From Metellina segmentata (Eukaryota > Arthropoda > Arachnida > Araneae > Tetragnathidae), in assembly GCA_947359465.1 (NCBI GenBank), contig OX375873.1, forward strand, positions 130,836,899-130,900,898: DNA of 64,000 nucleotides, written 5' to 3'. Below, piece by piece: positions 47,471 through 58,988 of the stretch (the first letter of the stretch is position 1; every line of letters starts with the position of its first letter). The notes under the pieces were generated by a model. The model was not told where the DNA came from. It made no database searches and saw nothing but the letters and a program-made list of their open reading frames with translations. The position numbers and the translations under genes were made by a program.

Positions 47471-47939
47471 GAATTCACAGAGCGTTTATTTCTAAAAAAT
47501 ATGCAAAATATCAAAAACATGTCAGTTTTTATCAGTTTCTGTCATGTAACCAGAAGGTATGTCTACAAACTAAAAAAATTTGATCTTCAATGTATTTGAT
47601 TCAGTATTTCGTTTTTATTGCAAAATATTGCTTACACGCTTTTTGAAATTTTTTGACAGTATGCACTTAGTATACAGCTTTGGTTTATGGTGTGTTTATT
47701 CACAGTAGGAGGGGTTGTAGGTGAGTACGATGGTAGTATATTTCATTCTATGAATATTAAATTATATAGATACTGCAAAAGAAAATAAGGACATGAATAG
47801 CGTATGATCATTATGTATGCTATTCTGATAAATGGATTCATATATTTCTTGAATACATAGGTAGGAGCCTCAAAAAAAATTGAGCACGATCATGTATTTA
47901 CATTAAAATCTGATATAATACTCGTTCGGTAAAGATCAG

Positions 47940-48255
47940 GCTAAAAAAGGTAGGTAGGTAGTTAATTAATGTCGTATTGGAGCAACATAACGGGGAATTG
48001 ATGACGATCCGGAATGAATCCCGAAGGTTAAGATCCAAGTAATCCCCCTCGTAATTTTTAGGCACGAATACCTTAGCTGACACTCTACTCTCCAAACTTC
48101 CACACCACATCGTGAGGACAATTGACTTCACGCTAGATCAGTTGGTCATCAGCGCCATGTAGACAACAGTGTTTGGCTGGACCTAGTATCTTACCGGCAA
48201 CCCATAGTTTTTATTCCGATGCTCTTCCTACTGGGATAACTCAGACCCAGGTCAA
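47940..48255 (-). repeat. SINE-A-type copy, reversed
   Basis: The (TACC)-type tail appears as 'aaaggtaggtaggtagttaa', followed by the antisense 3' end 'tgatgacgatccgg', the body 'ctactctccaaacttccaca', and a tRNA-like 5' end at about 48185-48255 (minus strand: 'tgggtctgagttatcccagt', then 'ggaagagcatcgg'). The head differs from the other two head types. Confidence 0.7.
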
Positions 48256-48727
48256 AAAGGGCTTGAGTTTGTCCCTAAAGCATTAAGCATACAGCATTAA
48301 GTCAATCAACACTTGACTTTGGTGACCGATCTAGATACGTGTGGTTGGTAAAGTTTGTACGATAATTTTTGGTTTATGGCCAACCATGGCCAACAGTACA
48401 TACTTTTGTATTGCATCCTCCTTTTTTAACTTTGAAAAACATTTGGATCAAAAAAGATTTGTGAAACTTCTTAATGATTTTTTTTTAAATTTAAACAACT
48501 CAATTTCTCAGGAGATAAATTAGCTATCTGAAAGCATAGTTAAAATTACGCAACCGTTAATGATGCATGAATACCCAATTTTAAAAGCGTATTAAATTAA
48601 AAAATATTTCTTTACAGCCTTTTCAACTGTTCTTTTTTCAATTAAAAAACAATATTTTTGAGTATATAATTTTTTTTTGCAAAATCATTACTTTACTTTT
48701 GACTAATTTAATCAAATGTAGAGACAG

Positions 48728-48790
48728 GCAAAAAAGGTAGGTACGTAGTTAATTAACGTCGCAAAGAAGCAACATAACGGACTATTGATG
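48728..48790 (-). repeat. SINE-A tail, reversed, short
   Basis: It holds 'aaaaaaggtaggtacgtagt', 'taattaacgtcg' and 'caacataacggactattgat', matching the 3' end at 47940. Confidence 0.65.
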
Positions 48791-48960
48791 ACAAGATATA
48801 TCGTCATCGGAAAAAACTATTGAGATCTTGACCTAGTGATCAGCAAACATATGTATCCAAATGACGAGATTTCTCGTCATTACCCAAATAGTTCTCATAT
48901 TGATGGACGATATACCTCGTCAAAACCCCTTGAAGGGTTAGGAATCGTGAGCTGGACGCA
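48791..48960 (+). repeat. GACGAG palindrome repeat, three imperfect dyads
   Basis: Dyads 'gatgacaagatatatcgtca' (48788), 'aatgacgagatttctcgtca' (48860) and 'ggacgatatacctcgtc' (48903) lie about 40-70 bp apart, with 'ccccttgaagggg'-like ends. They are related to the array at 44636-46835. Confidence 0.5.
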
Positions 48961-49069
48961 GCATTTTTCATAACATCTACTCAAGATTAAGATGCTTAAA
49001 GTGTTGAGACAATTATCCTACTATTCTACTTAATTTACAAGTTAACTAGAAAAATCAAAAGTATTCGGA

Positions 49070-49205
49070 ACGTCATCTGACCGTGGTACAAAATTACGTC
49101 GTGTAGTTTTCGGATCTTTTCCGTTGTGAAATTGAGATTCCGGTCCCTCTTCAATAGACTTTCTTCAATTTATCTCCGGTATGACGTTAATTTAAACACC
49201 TTCCC
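49070..49205 (+). repeat. SINE-A 3' end
   Basis: It holds 'cgtcatctgaccgtggtaca', 'aaattacgtcgtg', a degenerate GGTCC block and 'tatgacgttaatttaaacac'. It is 5'-truncated. Confidence 0.65.
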
Positions 49206-49659
49206 CCCAGGTGCAGATTTATATACAGTGCTCCGCAACACAACTTCAAGCAATTGCAATTGTTCTGCAGGCCTTTTGTCCGAATTTTGAAAACTACAGT
49301 CAAATCAAAAACAGACGTAAAACACAATTATCGGCTAAATATGTATTATAAATTTTTAATAAAATATCAAAATTAACTAACCTGCTTCTTTTAAAACCAA
49401 AGCATACTTTCAGAAGTTGCAATTCTGTCGATAACTTTTGAAGTTAAATATTTTGTCATTGACATAAAAATGTGTTATGTATAAAGTGTTGGTGGAAATT
49501 TGGGAGGTGTAAGAAGGTTGTTCCGTAGCTAGAAAAGAAATAAAGGTGCGCCAAGGAGCGCGCTTTGCACTACAGAACATCGTAACTAATGATTAAAAAG
49601 AAACCCGACCAAAATATAGATAAAATTAAGGAAAAAATTGTTCTGCAAAGACTTTGTTC

Positions 49660-49745
49660 TGCGAAATACGACGCAGTTTAAAGCCCTTTTCTGCTCCCGG
49701 GTAGTTGTGTATCTCCAGTACGACGTTAATTTAAACCTACCTAAA
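49660..49745 (+). repeat. SINE-A 3' tail fragment
   Basis: 'ttgtgtatctccagtacgac' followed by 'gttaatttaaacctacc' matches the family 3' end. Confidence 0.6.
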
Positions 49746-49984
49746 ATATTCGAAGCTAACAAAAGTACAGTACCTATTGTAAAATTAGAATGTCAATGAA
49801 CAAAAATGCGCTCCATTTTTTTATTTATATAGGTAATACATATTTTAACATGCATGCTAGGCATTAAACAGAATGAGCGTCAGGAGATTTTTAAAATTGC
49901 TCCACAGAGCACATTCATATTTTAAATCTTCCTTTCATCATCGCCCTAGACTTTTAATTCTTGAATATTTTATCATTTTATTGG

Positions 49985-50060
49985 GTTATATACAGTTTTG
50001 TATTTGGCGCAACTTGTCTGCTTTTGAACCTTGCGCCAGAAAACTCCAATAACCTATCTA
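49985..50060 (-). repeat. Short dispersed repeat (SDR) copy
   Basis: It contains 'gtatttggcgcaacttgtct' and 'aaccttgcgccag', antisense to the copy at 43660. Confidence 0.4.
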
Positions 50061-50421
50061 ATCAACAGCGCAGACATAGCCTAATTGACTCCTTGTTTTG
50101 ATTGAAGGAATGCTAGGAAAGATTTTATTGATAACTTGCCACTGCGTGCCCTTGACTTCTATGCAATTCCAAAGACGATCGCAATAGCCCATTGTGTTTG
50201 TTCAGTGCAAAGTCAATTAAATACCTATTTACCGACAACAATCTCGAAGACGATTACAAAGGACGGGAAAGTCGCGACGTCATTGTCTAATGCGCCCATA
50301 TTCGTATTGCAAAAAGAAAATTACTGTTGAAAAATTATTTGTTTAAAGAAAATCAAATGTAAGGTATCGATCTGGCGTAAAATTTTCCGTAGATTTAAAA
50401 TCCGTTGAAATTTTTATTCTA

Positions 50422-50984
50422 CGCTACCCTACAATAATGGACCTGGCAGACATGTGATTTTATAATGGAAATAATACACGCTTTAATAGGGGGATGGTCC
50501 CCAACGTGCTGGAATTACGCTAGCAACCCTTCTGGTCATATATTCAACAAGGTTTTGATACACAGCTATGGGCATTTGTGACCATTCTTGCCATAAGAAT
50601 GTCGCCAGCTTAGCTGTAGATTTCCGACGGGGTTCCTTGGTCTGTAAGCGCCGCTCTAACTGGCCCCACAAATGTTCTATGGGGTTTAGGTCGGGACTCT
50701 GAGCAGGTAAGGGAAGACTCCATCCATATCGTGATACCACTGCTTGACAGATGCTGCAACATGACATGGACCGTTGTCCTGCTGGAAGTAACATTAGTCT
50801 ATTTCATACAATTGCCAGAGTGTAGGAAGAACCTGATTAGCCGAATGTTGATGTAGGCGAAGGCATTCAATTAACCAGGAACAACATACAAAGGTCCCAG
50901 TCCATACCACGAAAAACACCCCCAAACATGTAATCTAATTTTATGCGAATCCGCTGGCGTCCGGTCCATTATTGCAGGGAAGTG
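50422..50984 (-). mobile_element. Tc1-like deletion derivative, 563 bp, nested in DR
   Basis: The left end 'cgctaccctacaataatgg' and the inverted right end 'ccattattgcagggaagtg' are flanked by TA at 50420-50421 and 50985-50986. The same terminus occurs at 52753. The surrounding DR sequence is uninterrupted when the element and one TA are removed. Confidence 0.85.
50483..50794 (-). pseudogene. Tc1-like transposase, C-terminal fragment (family T)
   Basis: Reading across a frameshift near 50730, YFQQDNGPCHVAASVKQWYH gives the second catalytic Asp. PAQSPDLNPIEHLWGQLERR gives the catalytic Glu, followed by LATFLWQEWSQMPIAVYQNL and a normal C-terminus (RVASVIPARWGPSPY). The N-terminal half was lost in the internal deletion. 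The copies at 52753-53250 and 63300-63850 belong to the same family. Confidence 0.85.
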
Positions 50985-51159
50985 TATCTTTAACGATCCC
51001 GATACATAAAAGATTTAACAATGATAAAAGATAATCAAAAATTGTTATTTGTTTTGCATCCCTTCGCTCGAATCGTTTCTGTGCAGGAAATTAATCTGTG
51101 ATCTCTTTACACTTTATAATGATCGCGAAGACTAAATACGTATTGGAAAAAACATAAAA

Positions 51160-51640
51160 GTTACAATTGGAAAATTATTTATTTACAGAAAATGAAATGT
51201 AAGCTATCTGATGTAAACTTTTTTGCAGATTTCAAATCCTTTATATTTTTATAATTATAATATATCTTTAATGATCCGGGAGATAGAAAAAGAGCTCTAG
51301 AACTCCAGTTAAAACTAAATATTTGTTTTGTTCGTCCGCTGAAATCGTTGCTCGGAAAATGAAAGAAAAGATAAATTTAGAATCTATGATCTCTTCATAC
51401 TGTTGTCATTCTAAGGAAAACAATAACAATTTAAATGCCATTAAGTTAATTTTAAAATATTCTTGATTAAATTTTAAAATTCGTATGGACACGAAATTCG
51501 CAAAAAAATTAGTACGACCTGCGTGTTAAATTTCATTATTTTAAATTCCATATATCCGTACGGACACTACATATCTAAATTGAACACATAGACACATAAA
51601 AACACTTTCTTTTATAAAAGTAGAGAAGAAGTTCCAAACT
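51160..51640 (-). repeat. DR copy 6, reversed, with terminus
   Basis: It runs from 'ggaaaattatttatttacag' through 'cgtccgctgaaatcgttgct' and ends 'aacactttcttttataaaag' at about 51630, the inverted left terminus. Confidence 0.7.
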
Positions 51641-52752
51641 AGTCGTAGGTCATGCAGGGAGCACTGTAGGTTGACAAACGTACATATGCGTCTGAACCCC
51701 TCAGAGGGTTAACGTAATTTACTCAAAGAAAGCTCATTTATTTCATCGTTGTATAGTAAACCCGCCCACAGAAGCTTGTGTCAAAATGTGGTCTATAGAA
51801 CAAATTGGTTCGTGAGTAGACTTTTCGTCAACGCAAGAGTCTACTTAACTATACCTCTATATTCAATACATCTGTTAGTGGACTGATTATCGGACTTTTT
51901 TCACGTAGTCCTTGAAGAAGCGACGAGACCGCTGGGAGCTTTCCCCGATACAGAATGTCCTGCACATATTGATTTCTCTTACCTTCCTGCTTTGCCACGA
52001 ACTATCCTTGAACTCCCATCGACGCTATGAAGGAGTAGGAGTTTTTATCAATTACTTGTCTTGATATTAACTATTTGCGCTAGATTTTATCTTCGGAATG
52101 GAGCTTCCAGACAGCCGAAGATTGCTTCCTTCAAAATAAATCTTGTTCTGCTCAGAAAAAAATACTTTTAGTCAGACATTGCGATTTAAAAAACCTTAGT
52201 GGAGCTCTACCCTGTAAAATGAAGTATCAGAAATTATTGGAGTTGAATTTACTTCTTTTTTTCCATCAAAGCTAGATTCTGAATATGCCTCATGCGAGAT
52301 TCATATCACGTGTGCTCTGTTGAACGAAAGTGATTCCATATGAAAATAGGTGAAACGAATAACAAGTAGGCAAAAATACAAATTAATCTAAATTCAATAA
52401 ACATATAAAGTTCTAGAAGGTCTAGTAGCGGACAAAAGAAAACATATAAATTAGGTGATTATAGTTTGTTTTTTAAATTTTGGTTTACAACAGAAAGTTT
52501 GAGTGAAAGGTGCGACGTGTCCTAAGTCCGAAAATAGTGTACTGTATTTATTTTTATAATCAATAATTTATGGCAAGATTGGGTTCATCATAATATCTAG
52601 TATGCTGCTCGACCATACAAATGCATAAACTAAAAAAATCATAACGCTCAATTTGGAAAATTATTTGTTGGTAAGGACCATGGCGTGCCATGAGTACCAC
52701 CTAACCAGATATAATTATAATTTATAATTATTTTTCCAGGAATGCATAGATA
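51641..52752. other. Unassigned sequence
   Basis: No clear repeat apart from a possible DR scrap at 52625-52690 ('tttggaaaattatttgttgg'). No gene seen. Confidence 0.4.
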
Positions 52753-53245
52753 CACTACCCTACAATAATGGACGGATGCCAGCGGATTTGTATAAAATCT
52801 GACTACTTGTTTGGGGTTATTTTTCGTGGTATGGACTGTAACCTTTGCATATTGTTAGTAGTAAAATGAACGCCGACGCCTTCATCAACATTTCGGACAA
52901 TCAGATTCTTCCTACTCTCTGGCAATTTCATGGAATGGACGAATGTTACTACCAAGACGGCAACGCTCCGTGTCTTGTTGCCGCCTCTGTCAAGCAGTGG
53001 TATCAAGATATGGATGTAAAAAATCTTCCCTGGCATGCTCAGAGTCCCGACCTAAAACCCATAGAACATTTGTGGGACGAGTCAGAGCAACGGACCAGGG
53101 AACGCCGTCCGAAATCTACAGCTGAGATGACGACATTCTTGCAGCAGGAATGGACACAAATACCCATAACTGTGTATCAAAACCGTGATGAAAGTATGCC
53201 CAGAAGGATTGCTAGCGTTATGGCAGCACGTGGGGGACCACGTGC

Positions 53246-53250
<5 letters not shown>
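52753..53250 (+). mobile_element. Tc1-like relic of family T ending at (TA)n
   Basis: It starts 'cactaccctacaataatgg' after TA (52751-52752). The middle is deleted and the catalytic part of the transposase follows. The right end is not the expected inverted terminus. Instead the coding end folds into a 15-bp perfect palindrome (53219-53233 with 53238-53252) and runs into (TA)n. Confidence 0.8.
52866..53250 (+). pseudogene. Tc1-like transposase fragment, family T
   Basis: An open frame of 204 codons (52845-53459) contains ADAFINISDNQILPTLWQFH, CYYQDGNAPCLVAASVKQWY, HAQSPDLKPIEHLWDESEQR and QQEWTQIPITVYQNRDESMP, through RRIASVMAARGGP. In the second catalytic motif (normally QDDNAPCH or QQDNAPCH) the residue before Asn is Gly, so the Asp is lost. 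The Glu in KPIEHLWD is kept. The frame continues into the (TA)n tract by chance, and the N-terminal half is missing. Confidence 0.85.

Positions 53251-53309
<59 letters not shown>
53251..53309. repeat. (TA)n microsatellite
   Basis: About 59 bp of TA directly follows the palindromic end of the Tc1 relic. Confidence 0.97.
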
Positions 53310-53312
<3 letters not shown>

Positions 53313-53344
53313 AAATGGAATAAATGTTCTTTTGATTGTTTTAC

Positions 53345-53472
53345 ATCGTCATATGACCGTAGTTCAAAATTACCATGTGTTATCCTCAAATATTTTGCTT
53401 TGGGTTTCATACCAATCATACGGGTTTCATACGGTTGTGTTGCTCCAGTGCTACGTTAATGAAAATACGTAC
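53345..53472 (+). repeat. SINE-A 3' end
   Basis: 'catcgtcatatgaccgtagt', 'caaaattaccatgtgttatc' and 'gttgctccagtgctacgtta' match the family. The GGACCG part is replaced by a short 'gggtttcatac' duplication. Confidence 0.65.
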
Positions 53473-54894
53473 CATGTCTACTTTGATTCCTTTATATTTT
53501 ATTTAAATTCTAAATCTGCAGTTAACACAACATCAAACTAAACCAATTGTAAATATTGTATAATGAATCACATATCTTGAAAATTAACTTATACTTAAAT
53601 ACCTAAATTATATTCAATACTATTTATTAACGTACCTAACTTTCGAATGAATTTTACATTCTTCCATTTAAATAATTGTGTTTCATAATGTAAGCGCATT
53701 ATTATTTTACAAAAATGACTGCATTGTCTTATTGTTATTTTCTTAAGAAAATTCCAATCAACAAAAGAAAATCAATTAAAAGGTAATCTTTCCATAAAAT
53801 TCCCGTGGAAATTCACGAAAACAGCATAAATTACATAACCCTAATGCCATCATATTTCTCGAGAAAAAGTAAAAATAAATTTTCTCCATTGATTACAAAA
53901 GATAATGATTTTAAAATCAATATCCGAATACAAATTTTAATTGAAAATAATGTTCAGAGGCCTTTTTTCCTCCTGGATAATCAGAAGCGTACAGAGAAGG
54001 CCCCATGATAAGAACTTATTAAAACATCCCCCTACACTCACGCACGGCCAAGAATTTATTAACTTCTAAAAGTAAAGTAAGGATATTTTTCTTTTCAAAC
54101 TCCAGAGAGATAATGAGCCTGTGAGAGATTAGAGAGAACCAGACAATTAATACTAGACAGAGTAAACAGCGGATCAGAATGCAAAAGGTATTGTTGAACT
54201 TTCAGTTTTTCTCTCTTTTTTTCCCCGTAACGACGCTTGCAACTCCATTTCTTCCCGTTTTTTATCCCTATCATTTTCCCCCACTAAAATTCTGAGTTAT
54301 TATTCCCTTGACGGGAATGTTTTACAATGTTATCGGAAAAACCGGAACGCCAGTGAAACGAAGATTATTATTATTGTTTATTTTGTATGTTTCTTCTTTT
54401 CCCTCCCTTCTCTTGTGTGGAGCGAGGATTATATTTTTCTTATCCACAAAACTATGAATCTAAGCGTCAAAAGAAAATGGTCCAAAAGCGAGTAGCGAGT
54501 GTTCTAAATGAATATTTTTCTTGTAACGCTAAAGAATGGAGGGAGGGGGTTTGTGTGGAGAGTTCTGTTCCGATGTGATCACGGAGATAACGGTCATGTC
54601 TGTATTTTTAACCCCTAGCCAAAGAATGCTCTATTTCTTTTCATATAGATGCAATATTTTTTTGCTCTTGGGTAAAAGAAAACTAATTTCCTCTCGCCAG
54701 TGAAAATAGTGATCTAAAATACTTTCTTTAATAACTCTCTTGCTGGATGCCGTTGGAACTTTATTTATTTTCCTGCTTGCACTGCTGCCTTTAATCAAAG
54801 AACCATGGCGAAATTTCTCTGGATAGGTATGAGCTGTAAATTAAAATTAAATTCGTGACAAATATTTTCACTTTGGACCTGGTTTTATTAACTA
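53473..54894. other. Unassigned; mixed-composition block 53.8-54.8 kb
   Basis: No repeat or transposase signal. The part from about 54010 to 54600 is less AT-rich and looks unique by eye. Confidence 0.4.
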
Positions 54895-56083
54895 CAGGGT
54901 CGAGTCACATGATGGACCACCAGTTAATATCCAGAATAACCACCATCTGTAGCATGGACAGCAACTAAACCGCGTGGGAGTGAGTAAATAAGATTGCGAA
55001 AGGTTGCTACAGGTATCTGGAGCAGACTGCAGTATGTCCGACAGCAGCGGCAGGGCATGGCGAAGTGTCCATACTGAGAAAATAGCGATGAAGTTGTTCG
55101 CAAAGATGCTGGATTGGGTTCAGGTCTAGTAAATTTGGGGGCCAACGGAGCACTTGAAAGTCTTCGTCGTGCTCCTCCAACAAATCGCGAACATTTCTGG
55201 AGGTATGGAACATGACTTTGTCTTGCTGAAAGATCCCATCCTTCTGAGGAAAAACAGTAAACATGTATGGGTGTACATGATCGCCAACAATGGTTACATA
55301 ACCCAATCCGTTGAGTGTACCTTTCACAGGAACGAAAAAACCTAGGCAATGCTATGAAAACATTCCTCACGCCATAACACTGCCACCACCATATTGTGTT
55401 CTTCCATCAATGGTTGCAGGGTGTTTGTTCTCCGCACGTGAACGTTCATCCGTTCGATAGAGCAGAAATGACTCGTTGGAGAAGGCAACCCTTTGACAAT
55501 CAGTAGCAGTCCAGTTTTGGTATTGCCGCGTAAATTAACGCCGTTTTTATCGATGCAACTTCGTCACCATGGTGCAGTGACCATCCGTTTGCTACGTAGC
55601 ACCATACGTAACAGGGTTCGTTGTACTGTCGTCTTGGACACACGTCTGGAAGTCCCCTGGTTCGTTTGACATGTTAGGTGCTCTACTGAAGCATGTCGGT
55701 CAGTCCTCACACATCGTCGTCCAACATTCACCTCTCACATTAATGGCACGTGGTGCACCGCAGTTTCCACGCCGTTTATTATCAATGGTGCCGTTACTCC
55801 AGTCACGCTATACTTTCACCACAGCAGCACGCGAACAGTTCCCAAACTGTGCAGTTTTCGAAATACCGCCGCCCTTGGCGAGAAAGCCAATGACCATCCC
55901 CTTTTGCAAGTCAGATAAATCGAGCTTTTTGCACATCATAGCATCGAATACTATTTTTCTAGAAAGCCAACGTTTCCAACTTTTATACCCACCAGACCGG
56001 CTAGAGCCAAGTGCCACGTTTCATTGGCTGTGCGCTGTTGATGTTTGAGGTATGAGTGGTCATAATAATATAACTGGACTCTG
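54895..56083 (-). mobile_element. Tc1-like transposon, 1189 bp, end to end
   Basis: It is flanked by TA at 54893-54894 and 56084-56085. The ends 'cagggtcgagtcacatgatg' and the inverted 'ataactggactctg' form a degenerate terminal repeat, with both subterminal regions containing a 'gaccac' word. The length is close to the 1.2-1.6 kb usual for Tc1 elements, and the transposase is represented from HTH to C-terminus. Confidence 0.85.
55000..55990 (-). pseudogene. Tc1-like transposase, nearly full-length, catalytically dead
   Basis: Minus strand. The start near 55940 gives MMCKKLDLSDLQKGMVIGFL with the HTH following (GISKTAQFGNCSRAAVVKV). TTVQRTLLRMVLRSKRMVTA is the second HTH/linker region. Further on, AFSNESFLLYRTDER sits at the first catalytic Asp (normally F-S-D-E-S), here Asn. 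IFQQDKVMFHTSRNVRDLLE keeps the second Asp. RWPPNLLDLNPIQHLCEQLH has Gln where the catalytic Glu of NPIEHLWD should be. Several frameshifts and stops occur between blocks. Confidence 0.85.
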
Positions 56084-56384
56084 TATTAGAGGCTGTTTAA
56101 GTGAAATGCTCCTCTTTGGATAACTAATTTAACAACCTAAAGTAAGCCAACCACTCTCTCCCAACATAAACTTAAAAGCATAAATTAACCACTATTAAAT
56201 CAGTTCTCTAAAATCATTAAAGATAGATAATTTAACACTGCAGTTCTTTCTATCATACTCATGGTACTCATGGATCAAATTTATAGATTCTTTATGTCAG
56301 AGCTAAAACTTTTTTATAGCAATAAAACTTGTTTTTATAGGAAATTCCCATGAGAAATTCCCATGAGCAAACCAAATGAGAATT

Positions 56385-56480
56385 TGTTGACCATTGTCTA
56401 ACAGCCATAACGGAGTTGCCCGTGGTGTTGGGTAAATATAAATATTTAATTGAAAAATTATTTATTGAAAGAAAATCAAA
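56385..56480 (-). repeat. DR fragment
   Basis: 'taatt gaaaaattatttattg' and 'aaagaaaatcaaacgta' match the internal part of DR. It directly abuts the truncated end of the mariner relic. Confidence 0.5.
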
Positions 56481-56489
56481 CGTATACCA

Positions 56490-57150
56490 AACCTACAATC
56501 AAATGGTTGCTCTTACTACACGTAATCTGGTACTGTCTTGATGCAAAGAACTCCTCGGTAAACCAATGCTGGATTTTACTGGACCAGTGCAAATAAAACT
56601 GGAATGTGCTGAGTAGACAGGTGTAATGGTTTCCATATTAGGCAAATGCTCAAACTGAACAATCCCGCCATAGTTCCACCAATCATAAACCTTTTGAACA
56701 CCTTTGGTGGTGGATAACTGGTTTTAATGTCAATGGCTTTGACTCTTTTGAAGACAAGAAATGGTCATAACTGTTCAGGTTATGTTGTATCCACCTTTCA
56801 TCCCATATCAATATGAGGTTCCTAAATAGGTCAGTTGTATAGCTTAATAACAAATGGTTAGCTACGCGAACTTTTTGGTTGTTCTAAGTTCGTAACGAAC
56901 TCACTTGCTCAACTTCCATATTTCTAAAAGTAAAGTAAGACGATACAAATAGTTAAAAATGGTCTTCATCCCTCAAATTATACTATCTTTGGAATTTTTC
57001 AATAAGGTTGACTTCAACTGGGTACATGAAGGCCTGATGGAATTCTGGAGCGAGAAGTATCTTCTAGAGACTTGTCACTTGATATAAGTTTCTGAAAACA
57101 GTTTTGATCACAATTATTCCACTGCATCAGCTTTAAATGCGGATGATATT
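56490..57150 (-). pseudogene. mariner-type transposase relic
   Basis: Minus strand, several frames. FQKLISSDKSLEDTSRSRIP resembles the 'WFxxFRSGDxSLEDxPRSGRP' block of the mariner N-terminus. QVSSLRT and NNQKVRVANHLLLSY resemble 'VPHELTENQKxRRVExCxxLL'. LIWDERWIQHNL carries the first catalytic Asp ('TGDEKW'). WWNYGGIVQFEHLPNMETIT equals 'WWDWKGVIxYELLPxGQTIN'. SLHQDSTRL stands for 'HQDNARPH' with the second Asp kept. The C-terminal third is truncated at about 56490. Decay is heavy, but the order of five blocks makes the call firm. Confidence 0.8.
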
Positions 57151-57763
57151 TTTCTGAATCATTGATGCCCAATTAGAAGAATTCACAAAATAAACAAACC
57201 CGAAGAGTTGACTTTATTACATTCACACCGATACCAATTTTCAAATGATTAATTTCCTTAAGAGTTAGGCACCAGTAAATTTTATGTTAAATAACCTAGA
57301 TTTAAGCTTATAAAACCATAATATTAATTAATAGAGTGCGCGCCTGTGCAGTTTGACAATAACAAACCTAGAAATGACTCGAACTTTCGTGGTTAACTCA
57401 TATTAGTCAATGTTCAATAATATTTTTGACCCAAACGTTTTAAAATAGCTGCGTGTTACTTTACTTGAACCTATTTTTAATGCCCTTCATAAAGAATATA
57501 ATATAAATTATATTTATATAATAAAGATAATATATTTAATAAATACGGTGCAAGTTTATTCCATGATATATATGCTTCAAGTATCGAAATTTTTTCCCTA
57601 ACTTTCTCAATATTCCAATACAATCAGATCTGACTCACTCTGTAGTTCTGAACGAGTTTCTTCTCTTACCATTATTCTTCTCTCATGGAAAATCATCTAT
57701 TCATTCTGTGAAGACCTACCTTTACTACTTCTCTTTTATTACTCTATGTAGAACTATGTTATT
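57151..57763. other. Unassigned AT-rich sequence
   Basis: No motif recognised. Confidence 0.4.
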
Positions 57764-57900
<137 letters not shown>

Positions 57901-58147
57901 CATTCCACTTTTACAATGTGCTTTAAATACTTTTATGCAATGATTTGTTTGAAATTCTTTCTCCGTATTCTATATATCTGAAAGTAAAAAGTAAAACAAA
58001 TAGTCCTTATATAGAGTTCGGGATGCAATAAACTATATCGTAACCATATACAAACATCGGAATTCATTCTTTGAAACCAACGTGATAAAAAGAAAATATA
58101 ATAGTGAAAACTTTTTTGTGTGAGAGCGTGTGTGTGTGATTAATTTG

Positions 58148-58260
58148 GAGTTTTATGTCACAAGAACCATATCTGGCCATACTGGTGCCAGACACAATAT
58201 CAAGTAAAATATATTTAAACACAATAATAGGATGGAATGGGAAAACCCTACTCAGTTTGT
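58148..58260 (+). repeat. Short dispersed repeat (SDR) copy
   Basis: 'ttttatgtcacaagaacc', 'atctggccatactggtgcca' and 'gacacaatatcaag' match the copy at 43660. Confidence 0.45.
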
Positions 58261-58988
58261 ACATAGATTAAAAGATTCATTAAACTTTCATATGCTATTT
58301 ATGTGCATTATACTTGCTTTTGTACATGGCATTGATTCAGACGAGAAACAGTACTGCACAACTGTTTAAAAACTAAATATTAGTGATTAGGTCAATAAAT
58401 AAAATTATAAGTATTTTGATATTTTTGTACACTTTTTGAACAGACATAACATGTCAATCAATGTCTCGTCATTTTAAAAATAAACTTCTGGCATTTCCGA
58501 AAAAAAATTTCAGTTAATTTGTTTGTGGTCCAAGCCGATGATGCTTCATGACTCATCACAGAGTTGGGTATCCGAGAAACGTGTAATTATTCTTTTAGGA
58601 AATTTAGTAAAGTATTAACGTTATATATAACTTCTTTAATTCCTTTACTAAATAATTTCAGTTTTAAATCAATGTATTTAAAAAAAACTTTGCTCAGTAA
58701 TTTTACATGTATGTATTACAGTTTGATAAGAAAGGTGCAAATGAAATATCCATGTGAACTAAAATATAAATTAAACCAATAATAGTGAATAGTTCTTCTC
58801 AAAAGCAAATTTACTAGCTTTAATTTTCTCAGAATATTAGTTAATTTTGTAGTAAGAAATTAATCGTGTCTCCCAAAAACAACTTTACAGCAATTACCTC
58901 AGAATATTAGTTAATTTCCTAAAATTGCATTCCGAATACACATACTGTATATTTTCCCACAGATTCTGCAAAAAAAACCCGGAGAGTA
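58261..58988. other. Unassigned; small local duplication
   Basis: 'tcagaatattagttaatttt' and 'tcagaatattagttaatttc' recur at 58828 and 58901. Nothing else is recognised. Confidence 0.4.

Larger units (their letters stand above)
50290..51125 (-). repeat. DR copy 5, reversed, split by a Tc1 derivative
   Basis: 'gaaaatcaaatgtaaggtat' and 'aaaatccgttgaaattttta' lead to the TA at 50420. After the element the sequence resumes 'tctttaacgatcc', exactly as in other DR copies ('actctatctgtaacgatc'). Confidence 0.65.

Noticed and set aside
52803..53036. Minus-strand open frame over the Tc1 relic, also 63601-63783
   Set aside because: Both are antisense shadows of family T transposase fragments.
55671..56048. 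125-codon plus-strand open frame
   Set aside because: It is antisense to the HTH region of the Tc1-like transposase.
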